Below are positions 23,961-37,024 of a stretch of 64,000 nt of DNA, piece after piece (position 1 is the stretch's first letter; the number at the start of each line of letters is the position of its first letter). The stretch is from Alloyangia pacifica. Its GTDB lineage: Bacteria; Pseudomonadota; Alphaproteobacteria; Rhodobacterales; Rhodobacteraceae. Below the pieces are notes generated by a model that made no database searches, had not been told where the DNA came from, and saw nothing but the letters and a program-made list of their open reading frames with translations. Position numbers and translations under genes: made by a program. The stretch covers positions 310,001 to 374,000 of the forward strand of contig NZ_CP022190.1 of the NCBI RefSeq assembly GCF_003111685.1. The letters are read 5' to 3'.

Positions 23961-26300
23961 ATGAGCGTGAAAGAGATCTTCGAGAGCATGGATTATGGAC
24001 CCGCGCCCGAGAGCGCCGCGGATGCGCTGAGCTGGATCGTGGATCAGGGCTCGCGCTTCGGTTGCTACGTCGATGGCAGCTTCACCAAGCCGGGCAAAAC
24101 CTTCGAAAGCCGCAACCCCGCCACCGGCGAGGTGCTGGCTGAGGTGACGCAGGCGACGCAGGGCGATGTCGACGCGGCGGTCAAGGCCGCGCGCGCGGCG
24201 CAGCCGGGCTGGGCCAAGCTGGGCGGCAAGGGCCGGGCGCGCTTCCTCTACGCGCTGGCGCGGCTGGTGCAGAAGCATTCGCGGCTGCTGGCGGTGCTGG
24301 AAACGCTCGATAACGGCAAGCCGATCCGCGAGAGCCGCGACATCGACATCCCCCTCGTGGCGCGGCACTTCCACTATCACGCCGGCTGCGCGCAGCTGAT
24401 GGACGCCGAGTTGCCGGGGCAGGAGCCGCTGGGGGTCTGCGGCCAGATCGTGCCGTGGAACTTCCCGCTGCTGATGCTCGCCTGGAAGATTGCCCCGGCG
24501 CTGGCCATGGGCAACACCGTGGTGCTGAAGCCCGCCGAATGGACCTCGCTGAGCGCGCTGTGCTTTGCAGACCTCTGCCAGCAGGCGGGTCTCCCCAAGG
24601 GCGTGGTCAACATCGTCACCGGCGACGGCGCCGTGGGCGAGATGATCGTGGGCGCAGAGGTCGACAAGATCGCCTTCACCGGCTCGACCGAGGTGGGCCG
24701 CAAGATCCGCGCCGCCACCGCCGGCAGCGGCAAATCCCTGACGCTGGAGCTGGGCGGCAAGTCGGCCTATGTGGTGTTCGAGGATGCCGATCTCGACAGC
24801 GCGGTCGAGGGGCTGGTGGATGCGATCTGGTTCAACCAGGGGCAGGTCTGCTGCGCCGGCTCGCGCCTTCTGGTGCAGGAGGGCATCGCCGAGCGCTTCC
24901 ACGACAAGCTCAAGGCGCGGATGGACAAGCTGCGCCTGGGCGATCCGCTCGACAAGTGCATCGATATCGGGGCCATCGTCGATCCCGAGCAGAAGGCGCG
25001 GATCGAGGCGCTGATGCAGAAGGCCGAGGGCGAAGGCGAGGTCTACACCGGCTGCGCCGCGCCCGAAGGCTGCTTTATCGCCCCGACGTTGGTCACCGGC
25101 CTCTCCCCCGCCTCGCTGCTGATGCAGGAAGAGATTTTCGGCCCGGTGCTTGTCTCGACCACCTTCCGCACGCCGTCGGAGGCGGTGCAGATCGCCAACA
25201 ACACGCGCTACGGGCTGGCCGCCTCGGTCTGGTCCGAGAACATCAACACCGCGCTTGATATTGCGCCGAAGCTCGAAGCCGGGGTGGTCTGGGTCAACGG
25301 CAGCAACATGTTTGATGCGGCGGCGCCCTTTGGCGGGCTGCGCGAGAGCGGTTTTGGCCGGGAAGGCGGCTGGGAGGGCCTCGCGGCCTATACCCGCCCC
25401 GCCGGCAAGGCCGCGTCGCTCAAGAAGGTCGAGGCCTTCGCTGGCGAGAAGGCCGAGCCGCAGGACGTCGATCGTACCGCCAAGCTCTACATCGGCGGCA
25501 AGCAGGCGCGGCCCGACAGCGGCTACGCGCAGAACATCTACGACCGCAAGGGCCGACTGCTGGGGCAGGCGCCGATCTCGTCGCGCAAGGACATCCGCAA
25601 CGCCGTCGAAGCGGCGCGGGGCGCGTCGGGCTGGTCCTCGGCCACGGCCCACAACCGCGCGCAGGTGATCTACTTCATCGCCGAGAACCTGCAGGCGCGG
25701 GCGGGGGAGTTCGCGGCGCGGATCGATTCCATGACCGGCGGCAACGGGGGCGCGGCAGAGGTCGAGGCCTCGGTCGACCGGCTCTTCACCTACGCGGCCT
25801 GGGCGGACAAGTACGAGGGCGCGGTGAAACCCGTGCCGCTGCGCGGCACCGCGCTGTCGCTGCGCCGACCCACCGGCGTGATCGGTGCCTTCTGCCCCGA
25901 CGAGGCGCCGCTGCTGGGTCTCGTCTCGGTCATGGCGCCGGCCATCGCCATGGGCAACCGCGTGGTGCTGGTCGCCTCCGAGCCCTTCCCGCTGGCGGCG
26001 ACGGACTTTTACCAGGTGCTCGACACCTCGGATCTGCCGGGCGGGGTGGTCAACATCCTCACCGGCCCGCACGAGGAGCTTGCGCCGACGCTTGCCAGCC
26101 ACATGGACGTCGAGGCGGTGTGGACCTTTTCGTCGTCGGACCTGTCGAAGACCCTCGAGGCGGGCGCCGCGGGCAACCTCAAACGCAGTTGGGTGAACGA
26201 CGGCAAGGCCCGCGATTGGGCCTCGGCAGCGGGGGAGGGCGAGAGCTTCCTCGAAGCGGCGACCGAGGTTCAGACCGTGTGGATCCCCTGGGGCGCCTGA
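23961..26300 (+). CDS. Double-domain aldehyde dehydrogenase, ALDH16 family
   Basis: A 779-residue protein with two ALDH-fold regions. Residues 1-480 are a complete catalytic ALDH: C297/C298 in GQVCCAGSR, E264 in LELGGKS and N168 in PWNFPLLM. Residues 490-779 form a second, degenerate ALDH-like region: it keeps RKGRLLGQAPISSRKDIRNAV and PTGVIGAFCPDEAPLLGL but lacks the Cys loop. This layout and length fit the bacterial ALDH16 group. The gene follows deoC by 31 bases, suggesting NAD-dependent removal of acetaldehyde from deoxyribose breakdown. Confidence 0.92.
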   Translation: MSVKEIFESMDYGPAPESAADALSWIVDQGSRFGCYVDGSFTKPGKTFESRNPATGEVLAEVTQATQGDVDAAVKAARAAQPGWAKLGGKGRARFLYALARLVQKHSRLLAVLETLDNGKPIRESRDIDIPLVARHFHYHAGCAQLMDAELPGQEPLGVCGQIVPWNFPLLMLAWKIAPALAMGNTVVLKPAEWTSLSALCFADLCQQAGLPKGVVNIVTGDGAVGEMIVGAEVDKIAFTGSTEVGRKIRAATAGSGKSLTLELGGKSAYVVFEDADLDSAVEGLVDAIWFNQGQVCCAGSRLLVQEGIAERFHDKLKARMDKLRLGDPLDKCIDIGAIVDPEQKARIEALMQKAEGEGEVYTGCAAPEGCFIAPTLVTGLSPASLLMQEEIFGPVLVSTTFRTPSEAVQIANNTRYGLAASVWSENINTALDIAPKLEAGVVWVNGSNMFDAAAPFGGLRESGFGREGGWEGLAAYTRPAGKAASLKKVEAFAGEKAEPQDVDRTAKLYIGGKQARPDSGYAQNIYDRKGRLLGQAPISSRKDIRNAVEAARGASGWSSATAHNRAQVIYFIAENLQARAGEFAARIDSMTGGNGGAAEVEASVDRLFTYAAWADKYEGAVKPVPLRGTALSLRRPTGVIGAFCPDEAPLLGLVSVMAPAIAMGNRVVLVASEPFPLAATDFYQVLDTSDLPGGVVNILTGPHEELAPTLASHMDVEAVWTFSSSDLSKTLEAGAAGNLKRSWVNDGKARDWASAAGEGESFLEAATEVQTVWIPWGA

Positions 26301-26331
26301 GCGCCGCCCCGTCCCGGAGCCCGAGTCGCGT

Positions 26332-26361
26332 GTGGGGCGCCTTGTCGCGCCCCACCGTTTT
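26332..26361 (+). terminator. Intrinsic terminator after the deoC-ALDH unit
   Basis: Stem GTGGGGCGC (26332-26340), loop CTTGTC and stem GCGCCCCAC (26347-26355), followed by CGTTTT. Confidence 0.75.
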
Positions 26362-26494
26362 AGGCGTTGAATCAGCCTGCTGTCCCGGATAAGGGGCGAT
26401 CTTTCGCCGCAACGTTGAGAAAAGCCCTCTCCGATGCTATCTTATAAGGGCCCGGCGCCGGGGTCACATTCGGCGCGTGCCATGAAGGAGGACA

Positions 26495-26551
26495 ATGTCC
26501 TGTCACTTACTGCCGATGCGGCCGGTGCCGCTGTTGCGGGGATGCCCATGA
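26495..26551 (+). CDS. Possible 18-codon leader ORF of rsfS
   Basis: The best Shine-Dalgarno of the region, AAGGAGG (26485-26491), lies three to four bases before ATG at 26495, in a different frame from rsfS. This ORF encodes MSCHLLPMRPVPLLRGCP and stops at 26549-26551. Its TGA overlaps the rsfS ATG at 26548 as ATGA. The arrangement suggests translational coupling of a leader peptide to rsfS. It could instead be chance if rsfS starts at 26482. Confidence 0.4.
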   Translation: MSCHLLPMRPVPLLRGCP

Positions 26552-26919
26552 GCGGGCTGCCCCACACCGAGGTCACGAGCGAGCTCATTCTTGCCGCCGT
26601 CCTCAAGTCTCTCGACGACAACAAGGCGGAAGAGACCGTGCAGATTGACCTGCGCGGCAAGACCTCCGTCTGCGACCATATGGTGATCTGCTCGGGACGT
26701 TCGTCGCGACAGGTGGCCGCAATCGCGCAGAAGCTCGCCGAGGATCTGAAACATGAGCTGGGCGTCCTGTGCAAGACCGAGGGCGAAGAGACCGGCGACT
26801 GGGTGCTGATCGACGCGGGCGACGTGATCGTCCACGTGTTCCGCCCCGAGGTTCGCGAGTTCTACCAGCTCGAGAAGATGTGGATGCCGCTGGGCAAGGT
26901 GGCCCAGAGCGCGACCTGA
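26548..26919 (+). CDS. rsfS: Ribosome silencing factor RsfS
   Basis: A 123-residue nucleotidyltransferase-like-fold protein (Iojap/DUF143). It binds L14 of the large subunit and blocks subunit joining in starvation. The family core is seen as VLKSLDDNKAEETVQIDLRG, DHMVICSGRSSRQVAAIAQ, GDWVLIDAGDVIVHVF and REFYQLEKMW. The start at 26548 is preferred (GCGGGG six bases before it and ATGA coupling to a leader ORF). ATGs at 26542 and 26482 are in frame alternatives. It is followed 12 bases later by rlmH, a common pairing. Confidence 0.93.
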   Translation: MSGLPHTEVTSELILAAVLKSLDDNKAEETVQIDLRGKTSVCDHMVICSGRSSRQVAAIAQKLAEDLKHELGVLCKTEGEETGDWVLIDAGDVIVHVFRPEVREFYQLEKMWMPLGKVAQSAT

Positions 26920-26931
26920 CCGGGAGCGCTT

Positions 26932-27402
26932 ATGCGTGTGCAACTCTGCGTCGTGGGCCGGCTTCGGTCTGGCCCCGAGCGCGATCTGATTGACGATTAC
27001 CTCAAGCGTTTCGACCGCACCGGGCGGGCGCTTGGCCTGGGGCCGGTGACGGTCACCGAGGTCGAGGACCGTAAGGGCGGCGGCATGGCCGCCGAGGCGG
27101 CACTGCTGCGCAAGGCGATTCCCTCGGGAGCCCGGCTCTGCATCCTCGATGAGCGCGGCAAGCTGATGAGTTCGCCGGACTTCGCGCAACGGCTCGGCGA
27201 AATTCGCGACGGCGGCACGGGCGATCTGGCCTTCGTCATCGGCGGGGCGGATGGACTCGATCCCTCGCTGCGGGCCGAGGCCGACATGGCGCTGAGCTTC
27301 GGCCAGATGGTCTGGCCGCACATGCTGGTCAGGGTCATGCTGTCCGAACAGCTCTACCGCGCAGCGTCCATTTTGGCAGGCAGCCCTTACCACCGCGTAT
27401 GA
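26932..27402 (+). CDS. rlmH: 23S rRNA (pseudouridine-1915-N3)-methyltransferase RlmH
   Basis: A 156-residue SPOUT-family methyltransferase. It shows LCILDERGKLMSSPDFA, the knot/SAM loop FVIGGADGLD and the C-terminal LVRVMLSEQLYRAASILAGSPYHR, the last being nearly invariant in RlmH. It lies directly after rsfS, a conserved gene pair in many bacteria. Confidence 0.97.
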   Translation: MRVQLCVVGRLRSGPERDLIDDYLKRFDRTGRALGLGPVTVTEVEDRKGGGMAAEAALLRKAIPSGARLCILDERGKLMSSPDFAQRLGEIRDGGTGDLAFVIGGADGLDPSLRAEADMALSFGQMVWPHMLVRVMLSEQLYRAASILAGSPYHRV

Positions 27403-27614
27403 CTTTGTACCGACGTCGATGTCGGCAGGTTCCCGCCTATAGGGCGACTCGCTCACGGCGAGAATCCGCGCGAACGCAAACCCCGCGTTGCAAACACCGA
27501 AATCCCTGATTTAGCTGCACTTATCGCACCGTCGCGCAGCTGTGAAGACGAGCGAGGTTGACTGCCCTTTCTACTGTCCCTGCCGGCTCCCCCGCCGGTC
27601 CCGGGTAGATCAAC

Positions 27615-27644
27615 GGCCCCGGAGTTTCCCCGAACTCTGGGGCC
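27615..27644. terminator. Hairpin between rlmH and uppP
   Basis: Inverted repeat GGCCCCGGAGTT...AACTCTGGGGCC with one mismatch pair, between the convergent rlmH and uppP genes. No long T-run follows on either strand, so a Rho-assisted or weak bidirectional terminator is likely. The rest of 27403-27683 holds no gene that I can see. Confidence 0.5.
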
Positions 27645-27683
27645 TCCCCATGTCTGGGGGCGTATTGGGGCTCTGCTCCGGGA

Positions 27684-28487
27684 TCAGCTGTAGGCGATGA
27701 CCAGCAGCACCGCGCCGAGGATCACCCTGTAGATCACGTAAGGCGTGAAGCTCACCGAGCGCAGCAATCGCATCATGAGCGTCAGGGCCAGCAGCGCCGA
27801 GACAAAGGCGAAGCCAGCCGCGATGGCGCCGTCCTTGGCGGCCTGCGCATCGGCCGTGCCAATTACCTCGGCGCCAAGCAGCACACCCGAGGCAAAGATC
27901 GTCGGGATCGACATGAGCATCGAGATCTTCGCCGCGTCATGGCGCTTGTAGCCGAGCTGGCGCGCGCCGGTGATGGTGATGCCCGACCGCGAGGTGCCCG
28001 GAATCAGCGCCACCGCCTGCCAAAGGCCGAGCTTGACTGCGTCCTTCAGGTTCCAGTCCGCTTCGGTCTTCACCTCAGGGCCCTTCTGGTCGGCCCACCA
28101 GAGCACGATCCCGAAGATCAGCATCGTCCAGCCAATCACCGCGATCGAGCGCAGCATGTCCGACAGGCCGGTGATGTTGAGGATCAGCCCGACGAGGATC
28201 ACCGGCACCGTGGCAACGGCGAGCAGGAAGGCGAGCTTGGAGCCGGGCGTATCGATCTTGCCGGTCAGCATGCGCGGGATGCCCGCGAGCCCCTCGCGCA
28301 CGTCCGACCAGAAATAGAGCACCACCGCAAAGAGCGTACCGACGTGCACCGCGACGTCGATCACCTGCCCCTGGTCTTCCATGCCGGTCAGCCCGGGGAG
28401 GAGAATCAGGTGACCGGAGGAGGAAATCGGGAGAAACTCGGTGATGCCCTGGATGAGCGCGAGAATAATCAGTTGAGACAGGGGCAT
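27684..28487 (-). CDS. uppP: Undecaprenyl-diphosphatase UppP (BacA)
   Basis: A 267-residue integral membrane phosphatase that recycles undecaprenyl diphosphate for cell-wall and glycan synthesis. Both active-site blocks are present: ALIQGITEFLPISSSGHL near the N-terminus and IPGTSRSGITITGARQLGYKR in the middle. About eight hydrophobic segments are visible. Single gene, divergent from gltD. Confidence 0.97.
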   Translation of the reverse strand: MPLSQLIILALIQGITEFLPISSSGHLILLPGLTGMEDQGQVIDVAVHVGTLFAVVLYFWSDVREGLAGIPRMLTGKIDTPGSKLAFLLAVATVPVILVGLILNITGLSDMLRSIAVIGWTMLIFGIVLWWADQKGPEVKTEADWNLKDAVKLGLWQAVALIPGTSRSGITITGARQLGYKRHDAAKISMLMSIPTIFASGVLLGAEVIGTADAQAAKDGAIAAGFAFVSALLALTLMMRLLRSVSFTPYVIYRVILGAVLLVIAYS

Positions 28488-28558
28488 GGACGCAGGTCTC
28501 CGCTTGGATAGCCACTTTTGCTATAGATTCTTGGATTTCAGGGGGAAAGGGGCAATTT

Positions 28559-28582
28559 GGTCCGTTTTCGGACCTATTTTTT
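28559..28582 (+). terminator. Strong intrinsic terminator upstream of gltD
   Basis: Stem GGTCCG (28559-28564), loop TTTT and stem CGGACC (28569-28574), followed by TATTTTTT. It reads on the plus strand, where no gene precedes it, because uppP runs the other way. It therefore ends either a short RNA begun after 28487 or a gltD leader transcript. Confidence 0.75.
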
Positions 28583-28713
28583 GACGTAAATGGTGGGGGT
28601 CAGGCTTGAGGGAGCAAAATTTTATCATTATAGGTCAGCATGTATGACTTTTATTCCGTTTCGACTTTAAGTAAGGAAGCCCGACCGATTGATTTGCTTG
28701 GAGACAAGGCATC

Positions 28714-30153
28714 ATGGCAAAGCAACCCATGCTGAAATTCGTGAAGATCGAGCGCGACATGCCCGAGAAGCGGGAGGCGAGTGTCCGCAGCCACGACTTC
28801 GACGAAATTTACGCTGAGTTCGCAAAGGCCAAGGCCGAAGAGCAGGCAAGCCGCTGCAGCCAATGCGGTGTGCCCTACTGCCAGTCCCATTGCCCGCTGC
28901 ACAACAACATCCCTGACTGGCTGAACCTCACCGCGACCGGCCGTCTGGAAGAAGCCTACGAGATCAGCCAGGCCACCAACACCTTCCCGGAAATCTGCGG
29001 CCGCATCTGCCCGCAGGACCGTCTGTGCGAAGGCAACTGCGTGATCGAACAATCCGGTCACGGAACCGTGACCATTGGCTCTGTCGAAAAATACATCACC
29101 GACACCGCCTGGGAGCAGGGCTGGGTGAAGCCCGCCGCACCCGCGGTCGAGCGCGCCGAGAGCGTCGGTATCATCGGTGCGGGCCCGGGCGGGCTTGCGG
29201 CCGCCGACATGCTGCGCCGCGCAGGTGTGCAGGTCATCGTCTATGACCGCTACGATCGCGGCGGCGGCCTTCTGACCTATGGCATTCCGGGCTTCAAGCT
29301 CGAGAAGGACGTGGTCATGCGCCGCATCAAGCAGCTCGAGGACGGCGGCGTGCGTTTCGTCTTCAACTGCAATGTTGGGCAGGACATGAGCTTCGACGAG
29401 ATCCGCGACCAGCATGACGCGGTGATCATCGCCACCGGCGTCTACAAGTCGCGCGACCTGCGTGGTCCGGGCGCTGGCGCCAAGGGCATCGTCAAGGCGA
29501 TCGACTATCTCACCGCCTCGAACCGCACCGCCAACTTCGGCGACACCGTGCCCGAGTTCGAAAGCGGCGAGCTGAACGCCAAGGGCAAGAAGGTCGTGGT
29601 CATCGGCGGTGGTGACACCGCCATGGACTGCCTGCGCACCGCGATCCGTCAGGGCGCCGAGAGCGTGAAATGCCTCTACCGCCGCGACCGTGCCAACATG
29701 CCGGGAAGCCAGCGCGAGACCGCCAACGCCGAGGAAGAAGGCGTGCAGTTCGAGTGGCTGACCGCACCGAAGGGTTTCAAGGGCGACGAGGCCGTCGAGG
29801 CGGTGATGGTCCAGAAAATGCGCCTCGGCCTGCCCGACGCCACCGGCCGCCAGTCGCCCGAGGTGATCGAAGGCGCCGACTACGAAGAGCCCGCCGACCT
29901 GGTGATCAAGGCGCTCGGCTTCGAGGCCGAGGACCTGCAGACCCTCTGGGGCGCGCCAGAGCTGGAAGTCACCCGCTGGGGCACCGTGAAGGCCGAGTTC
30001 ACCTCGGGCCGGACCGGGCTGCCGGGCGTCTATGCCGTGGGCGATATCGTGCGCGGTGCCAGCCTCGTGGTCTGGGCGATCCGTGACGGCCGCGACTGTG
30101 CCGAGCACGTGCTCAAGGACTTCGAAAAGCTCGCCGCGATCGCCGCCGAGTAA
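28714..30153 (+). CDS. gltD: Glutamate synthase (NADPH) small subunit
   Basis: A 479-residue FAD- and Fe-S-containing subunit that passes electrons from NADPH to GltB for making glutamate from glutamine and 2-oxoglutarate. The N-terminal cysteine clusters are CSQCGVPYCQSHCP and CGRICPQDRLCEGNC. The FAD site is IIGAGPGGLAAADML and the NADPH site VVIGGGDTAMDC. An AT-rich promoter region and GGAGA precede it. gltB lies further on, separated by a GFA-family gene. Confidence 0.97.
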   Translation: MAKQPMLKFVKIERDMPEKREASVRSHDFDEIYAEFAKAKAEEQASRCSQCGVPYCQSHCPLHNNIPDWLNLTATGRLEEAYEISQATNTFPEICGRICPQDRLCEGNCVIEQSGHGTVTIGSVEKYITDTAWEQGWVKPAAPAVERAESVGIIGAGPGGLAAADMLRRAGVQVIVYDRYDRGGGLLTYGIPGFKLEKDVVMRRIKQLEDGGVRFVFNCNVGQDMSFDEIRDQHDAVIIATGVYKSRDLRGPGAGAKGIVKAIDYLTASNRTANFGDTVPEFESGELNAKGKKVVVIGGGDTAMDCLRTAIRQGAESVKCLYRRDRANMPGSQRETANAEEEGVQFEWLTAPKGFKGDEAVEAVMVQKMRLGLPDATGRQSPEVIEGADYEEPADLVIKALGFEAEDLQTLWGAPELEVTRWGTVKAEFTSGRTGLPGVYAVGDIVRGASLVVWAIRDGRDCAEHVLKDFEKLAAIAAE

Positions 30154-30259
30154 GGCCCACCTCCCCAGCACATCCCATGCACATGGGGCGTGCATCCCTT
30201 GAACCTCACGCCCGAACAGAGGTCAGCGCCGCTGACCCTTGCCGAAAAAGGAGCGGTGC

Positions 30260-30697
30260 ATGACGCAGAAGACCGGACAATGCCTTTGCGGCGCGGTGCG
30301 CTTCACCGTGACCGAGTGCGGCAATTTCGGCGTCTGCCACTGTGAGCAGTGCCGCCGCTGGGCCGGATCGGCGCTCTTTGCAGTGAACGTGCCCGAGACG
30401 GCGATTGAGATCGAAGGCGCCGAGGCGATCCGCAGCTTCCGCAGCTCGAGCTGGGCCTCGCGGCATTTCTGCGGCACCTGCGGCTCGGTGCTCTGGTACC
30501 GCTATGACAAGGGTGAGGACGGGGCAGGGGAGTACGAGGTCTGCCTCGGGCTGCTCGACGATGGCAACGGCTTCGAGATGAAGAGCGAGATCTTCGCCGA
30601 CGAAAAGCCCGACAGCTGGGGCCTCACCGGGGCCCATCCGAAATACACCCGCGCCGAGACGCTGAAGAAATTCGGGGCGGACGTCAGCGGCGCCTGA
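30260..30697 (+). CDS. GFA-family zinc-binding protein
   Basis: A 145-residue protein of the glutathione-dependent formaldehyde-activating (GFA) fold. The zinc cysteines are visible as CLCGAVRF, CHCEQCRRW and HFCGTCGS. Most relatives, including this one, have no proven reaction; formaldehyde activation is known only for the founding enzyme. AAAGGAG lies six bases before the ATG. It is wedged between gltD and gltB on the same strand. Confidence 0.9.
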   Translation: MTQKTGQCLCGAVRFTVTECGNFGVCHCEQCRRWAGSALFAVNVPETAIEIEGAEAIRSFRSSSWASRHFCGTCGSVLWYRYDKGEDGAGEYEVCLGLLDDGNGFEMKSEIFADEKPDSWGLTGAHPKYTRAETLKKFGADVSGA

Positions 30698-30804
30698 GCC
30701 GCAAGACAGATTTCCGGCGCGATGAGGCGCCATCTCATTCGGCGCGACCTGCGCCAGCCACGTATCCCGGCCGTGCAAGCGGCCTTCCATGGAGGTGCTA
30801 AGCC

Positions 30805-35346
<4,542 letters not shown>

Positions 35347-35372
35347 GCCCGCCCGCTCGTGGAAAGCCGAAG

Positions 35373-35400
35373 CGCCCGGACCCCAGGTCCGGGCGTTTTC
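35373..35400 (+). terminator. Intrinsic terminator after gltB
   Basis: Stem CGCCCGGAC (35373-35381), loop CCCAG and stem GTCCGGGCG (35387-35395), then TTTTCCGTT. Confidence 0.85.
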
Positions 35401-35458
35401 CGTTCCGTCCCGACGCAGAGTGCTTTTCCGCGCGCGCGCGGACGTGTAGATCTGCGCC

Positions 35459-36208
35459 ATGGCGCGAGCAGCAAAGACGACCAAAAGCAAATCGAAGACA
35501 CCCGCAAAGGGATCTGGCAAGACCGCACGGCGCCCGAGGCCGCTGCGCTTTGTGCTGACGCGCGCCGTGCAGGCCGCGGTGGCGCTGGCGCTGCTGCTCG
35601 GCCTCGCGGTGTTCTCCTACCGCTTCGTGAACCCTCCCGGCAGCTTCTACATGTGGAGCGAGGGGCGGCGGCTCGGCAGCCCGGTGGACTACGACTGGGT
35701 CGATGCCGAGGATGTGGCCCCCGTCGCGCTGCGGGCGCTGGTGGCCGCCGAGGATGCCAATTTCTGCACCCACTGGGGCTTTGACATGCGGGCGATCCGC
35801 GCGGCCATCGCCGAGGGCGGCAACCGCGGCGCCTCGACGATCAGCCAGCAGGTGGTGAAGAATGCCTTCCTCTGGCAGGGCCGCAGCTGGCCGCGCAAGG
35901 CGCTCGAGGCAGCGCTCACCCCGCTGATGGAGGCGCTCTGGCCGAAGCGGCGCATCCTCGAGGTCTACATGAACATCGCCGAGTTCGACGAGGGCGTCTT
36001 CGGCCTCAAGGCCGCCTCGCAGCACTACTTCGGCGTCGCGCCGTCGCAGCTGAGCCCCACCCAGGCGGCCCGGCTCGCGGCGATCCTGCCCGACCCCAAG
36101 GACCGCTCGGCCTCGAAACCCTCGAACTTCGTCGAGCGCCGCGCCGCGCAAATCCGCGACGGGGCGGCGACGATCGCCCGCGACGGCCGCGCCCGCTGCT
36201 TCGAGTAG
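35459..36208 (+). CDS. mtgA: Monofunctional peptidoglycan glycosyltransferase MtgA
   Basis: A 249-residue GT51 enzyme that polymerises lipid II into glycan strands. It has a basic cytoplasmic tail (residues 1-35), one membrane helix (about 36-56) and the GT51 motifs AAEDANFCTHWGFD (catalytic E98), GASTISQQVVKN, KRRILEVYMNIAEF and the YFG block. It has no transpeptidase domain, and the length fits MtgA. Confidence 0.96.
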   Translation: MARAAKTTKSKSKTPAKGSGKTARRPRPLRFVLTRAVQAAVALALLLGLAVFSYRFVNPPGSFYMWSEGRRLGSPVDYDWVDAEDVAPVALRALVAAEDANFCTHWGFDMRAIRAAIAEGGNRGASTISQQVVKNAFLWQGRSWPRKALEAALTPLMEALWPKRRILEVYMNIAEFDEGVFGLKAASQHYFGVAPSQLSPTQAARLAAILPDPKDRSASKPSNFVERRAAQIRDGAATIARDGRARCFE

Positions 36209-36323
36209 GCGGGGCAAGCGCCCCGGCCATCACCCGCCCGTGTTCCCATCCCCAGTTGAATCGCCGCCGGTTTCACGGCAAACAGGCGAAAGATTTCCCT
36301 CAGACCCGGAGCCGCTTTCTCGA

Positions 36324-36989
36324 ATGGCAAAGCTTTACCACGTGCCGCTCTCGCCCTTTTGCCGCAAGGTTCGCCTGAGCCTCGCCGAAAAGAAGATCGA
36401 ATGCGAGCTGGTCGAGGAACGCTACTGGGAGCAGGAGGCCGACTTCCTGCGCCGAAACCCGGCAGGCAAGGTCCCGGTGCTGCGCATCGACAACAAGACC
36501 CTGTCCGAAAGCGCCGCGATCTGCGAATGGCTCGAAGAGAAATACCCCGAGCCCTCGCTGCTGCCGCGCTCGCCTGACGCCCGCTACGAAGTGCGCCGGC
36601 TCGTTGCCTGGTTTGACGACAAGTTCCACCACGAGGTGACCTCGAAGCTGCTCTACGAGCGGGTGAACAAAAAGATCATGAAGGCCGGATTCCCCGACTC
36701 GAGCAACGTCAAGGCCGGGGCCAAGGCAATCAAGTACCACCTCGATTACATGGCCTGGCTGCTCGATCACCGGCGCTGGTTGGCGGGCGACGTGATGACC
36801 CTCGCGGATTTCGCCGCGGCGGCGCATCTGTCCTCGCTGGACTATATCTCGGACGTGGACTGGAACCGGTCGGCGGTGGTCAAGGACTGGTACGCCAAGA
36901 TCAAGTCGCGCCCGGCCTTCCGCTCGATTCTCGCCGACCAGATTCCCGGATTCCCGCAGCCTGCGCATTACGCCGACCTCGATTTCTGA
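36324..36989 (+). CDS. Glutathione S-transferase family protein
   Basis: A 221-residue protein with an N-terminal thioredoxin-like GST domain (LYHVPLSPFCRKVRLSLAEK, with a Ser/Cys at the active turn; then GKVPVLRIDN and SESAAICEWLEE) and a helical C-terminal domain (LAGDVMTLADFAAAAHLS). The SPFCRK turn resembles FzlA-like GSTs of alphaproteobacteria, which act in cell division and not in detoxification. I cannot settle this by eye. The start follows a purine-rich stretch; the longer frame from 36240 is less likely. Confidence 0.88.
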   Translation: MAKLYHVPLSPFCRKVRLSLAEKKIECELVEERYWEQEADFLRRNPAGKVPVLRIDNKTLSESAAICEWLEEKYPEPSLLPRSPDARYEVRRLVAWFDDKFHHEVTSKLLYERVNKKIMKAGFPDSSNVKAGAKAIKYHLDYMAWLLDHRRWLAGDVMTLADFAAAAHLSSLDYISDVDWNRSAVVKDWYAKIKSRPAFRSILADQIPGFPQPAHYADLDF

Positions 36990-37017
36990 GGCGCGCGCGG
37001 GCACGCCCCCGCGCGCC
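36990..37017. terminator. GC-rich hairpin between convergent genes
   Basis: GGCGCGCG...CGCGCGCC, eight paired bases with a further GGG/CCC inside. It sits between the GST (plus) and isochorismatase (minus) stops. Confidence 0.5.
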
Positions 37018-37024
37018 AGCCGCC

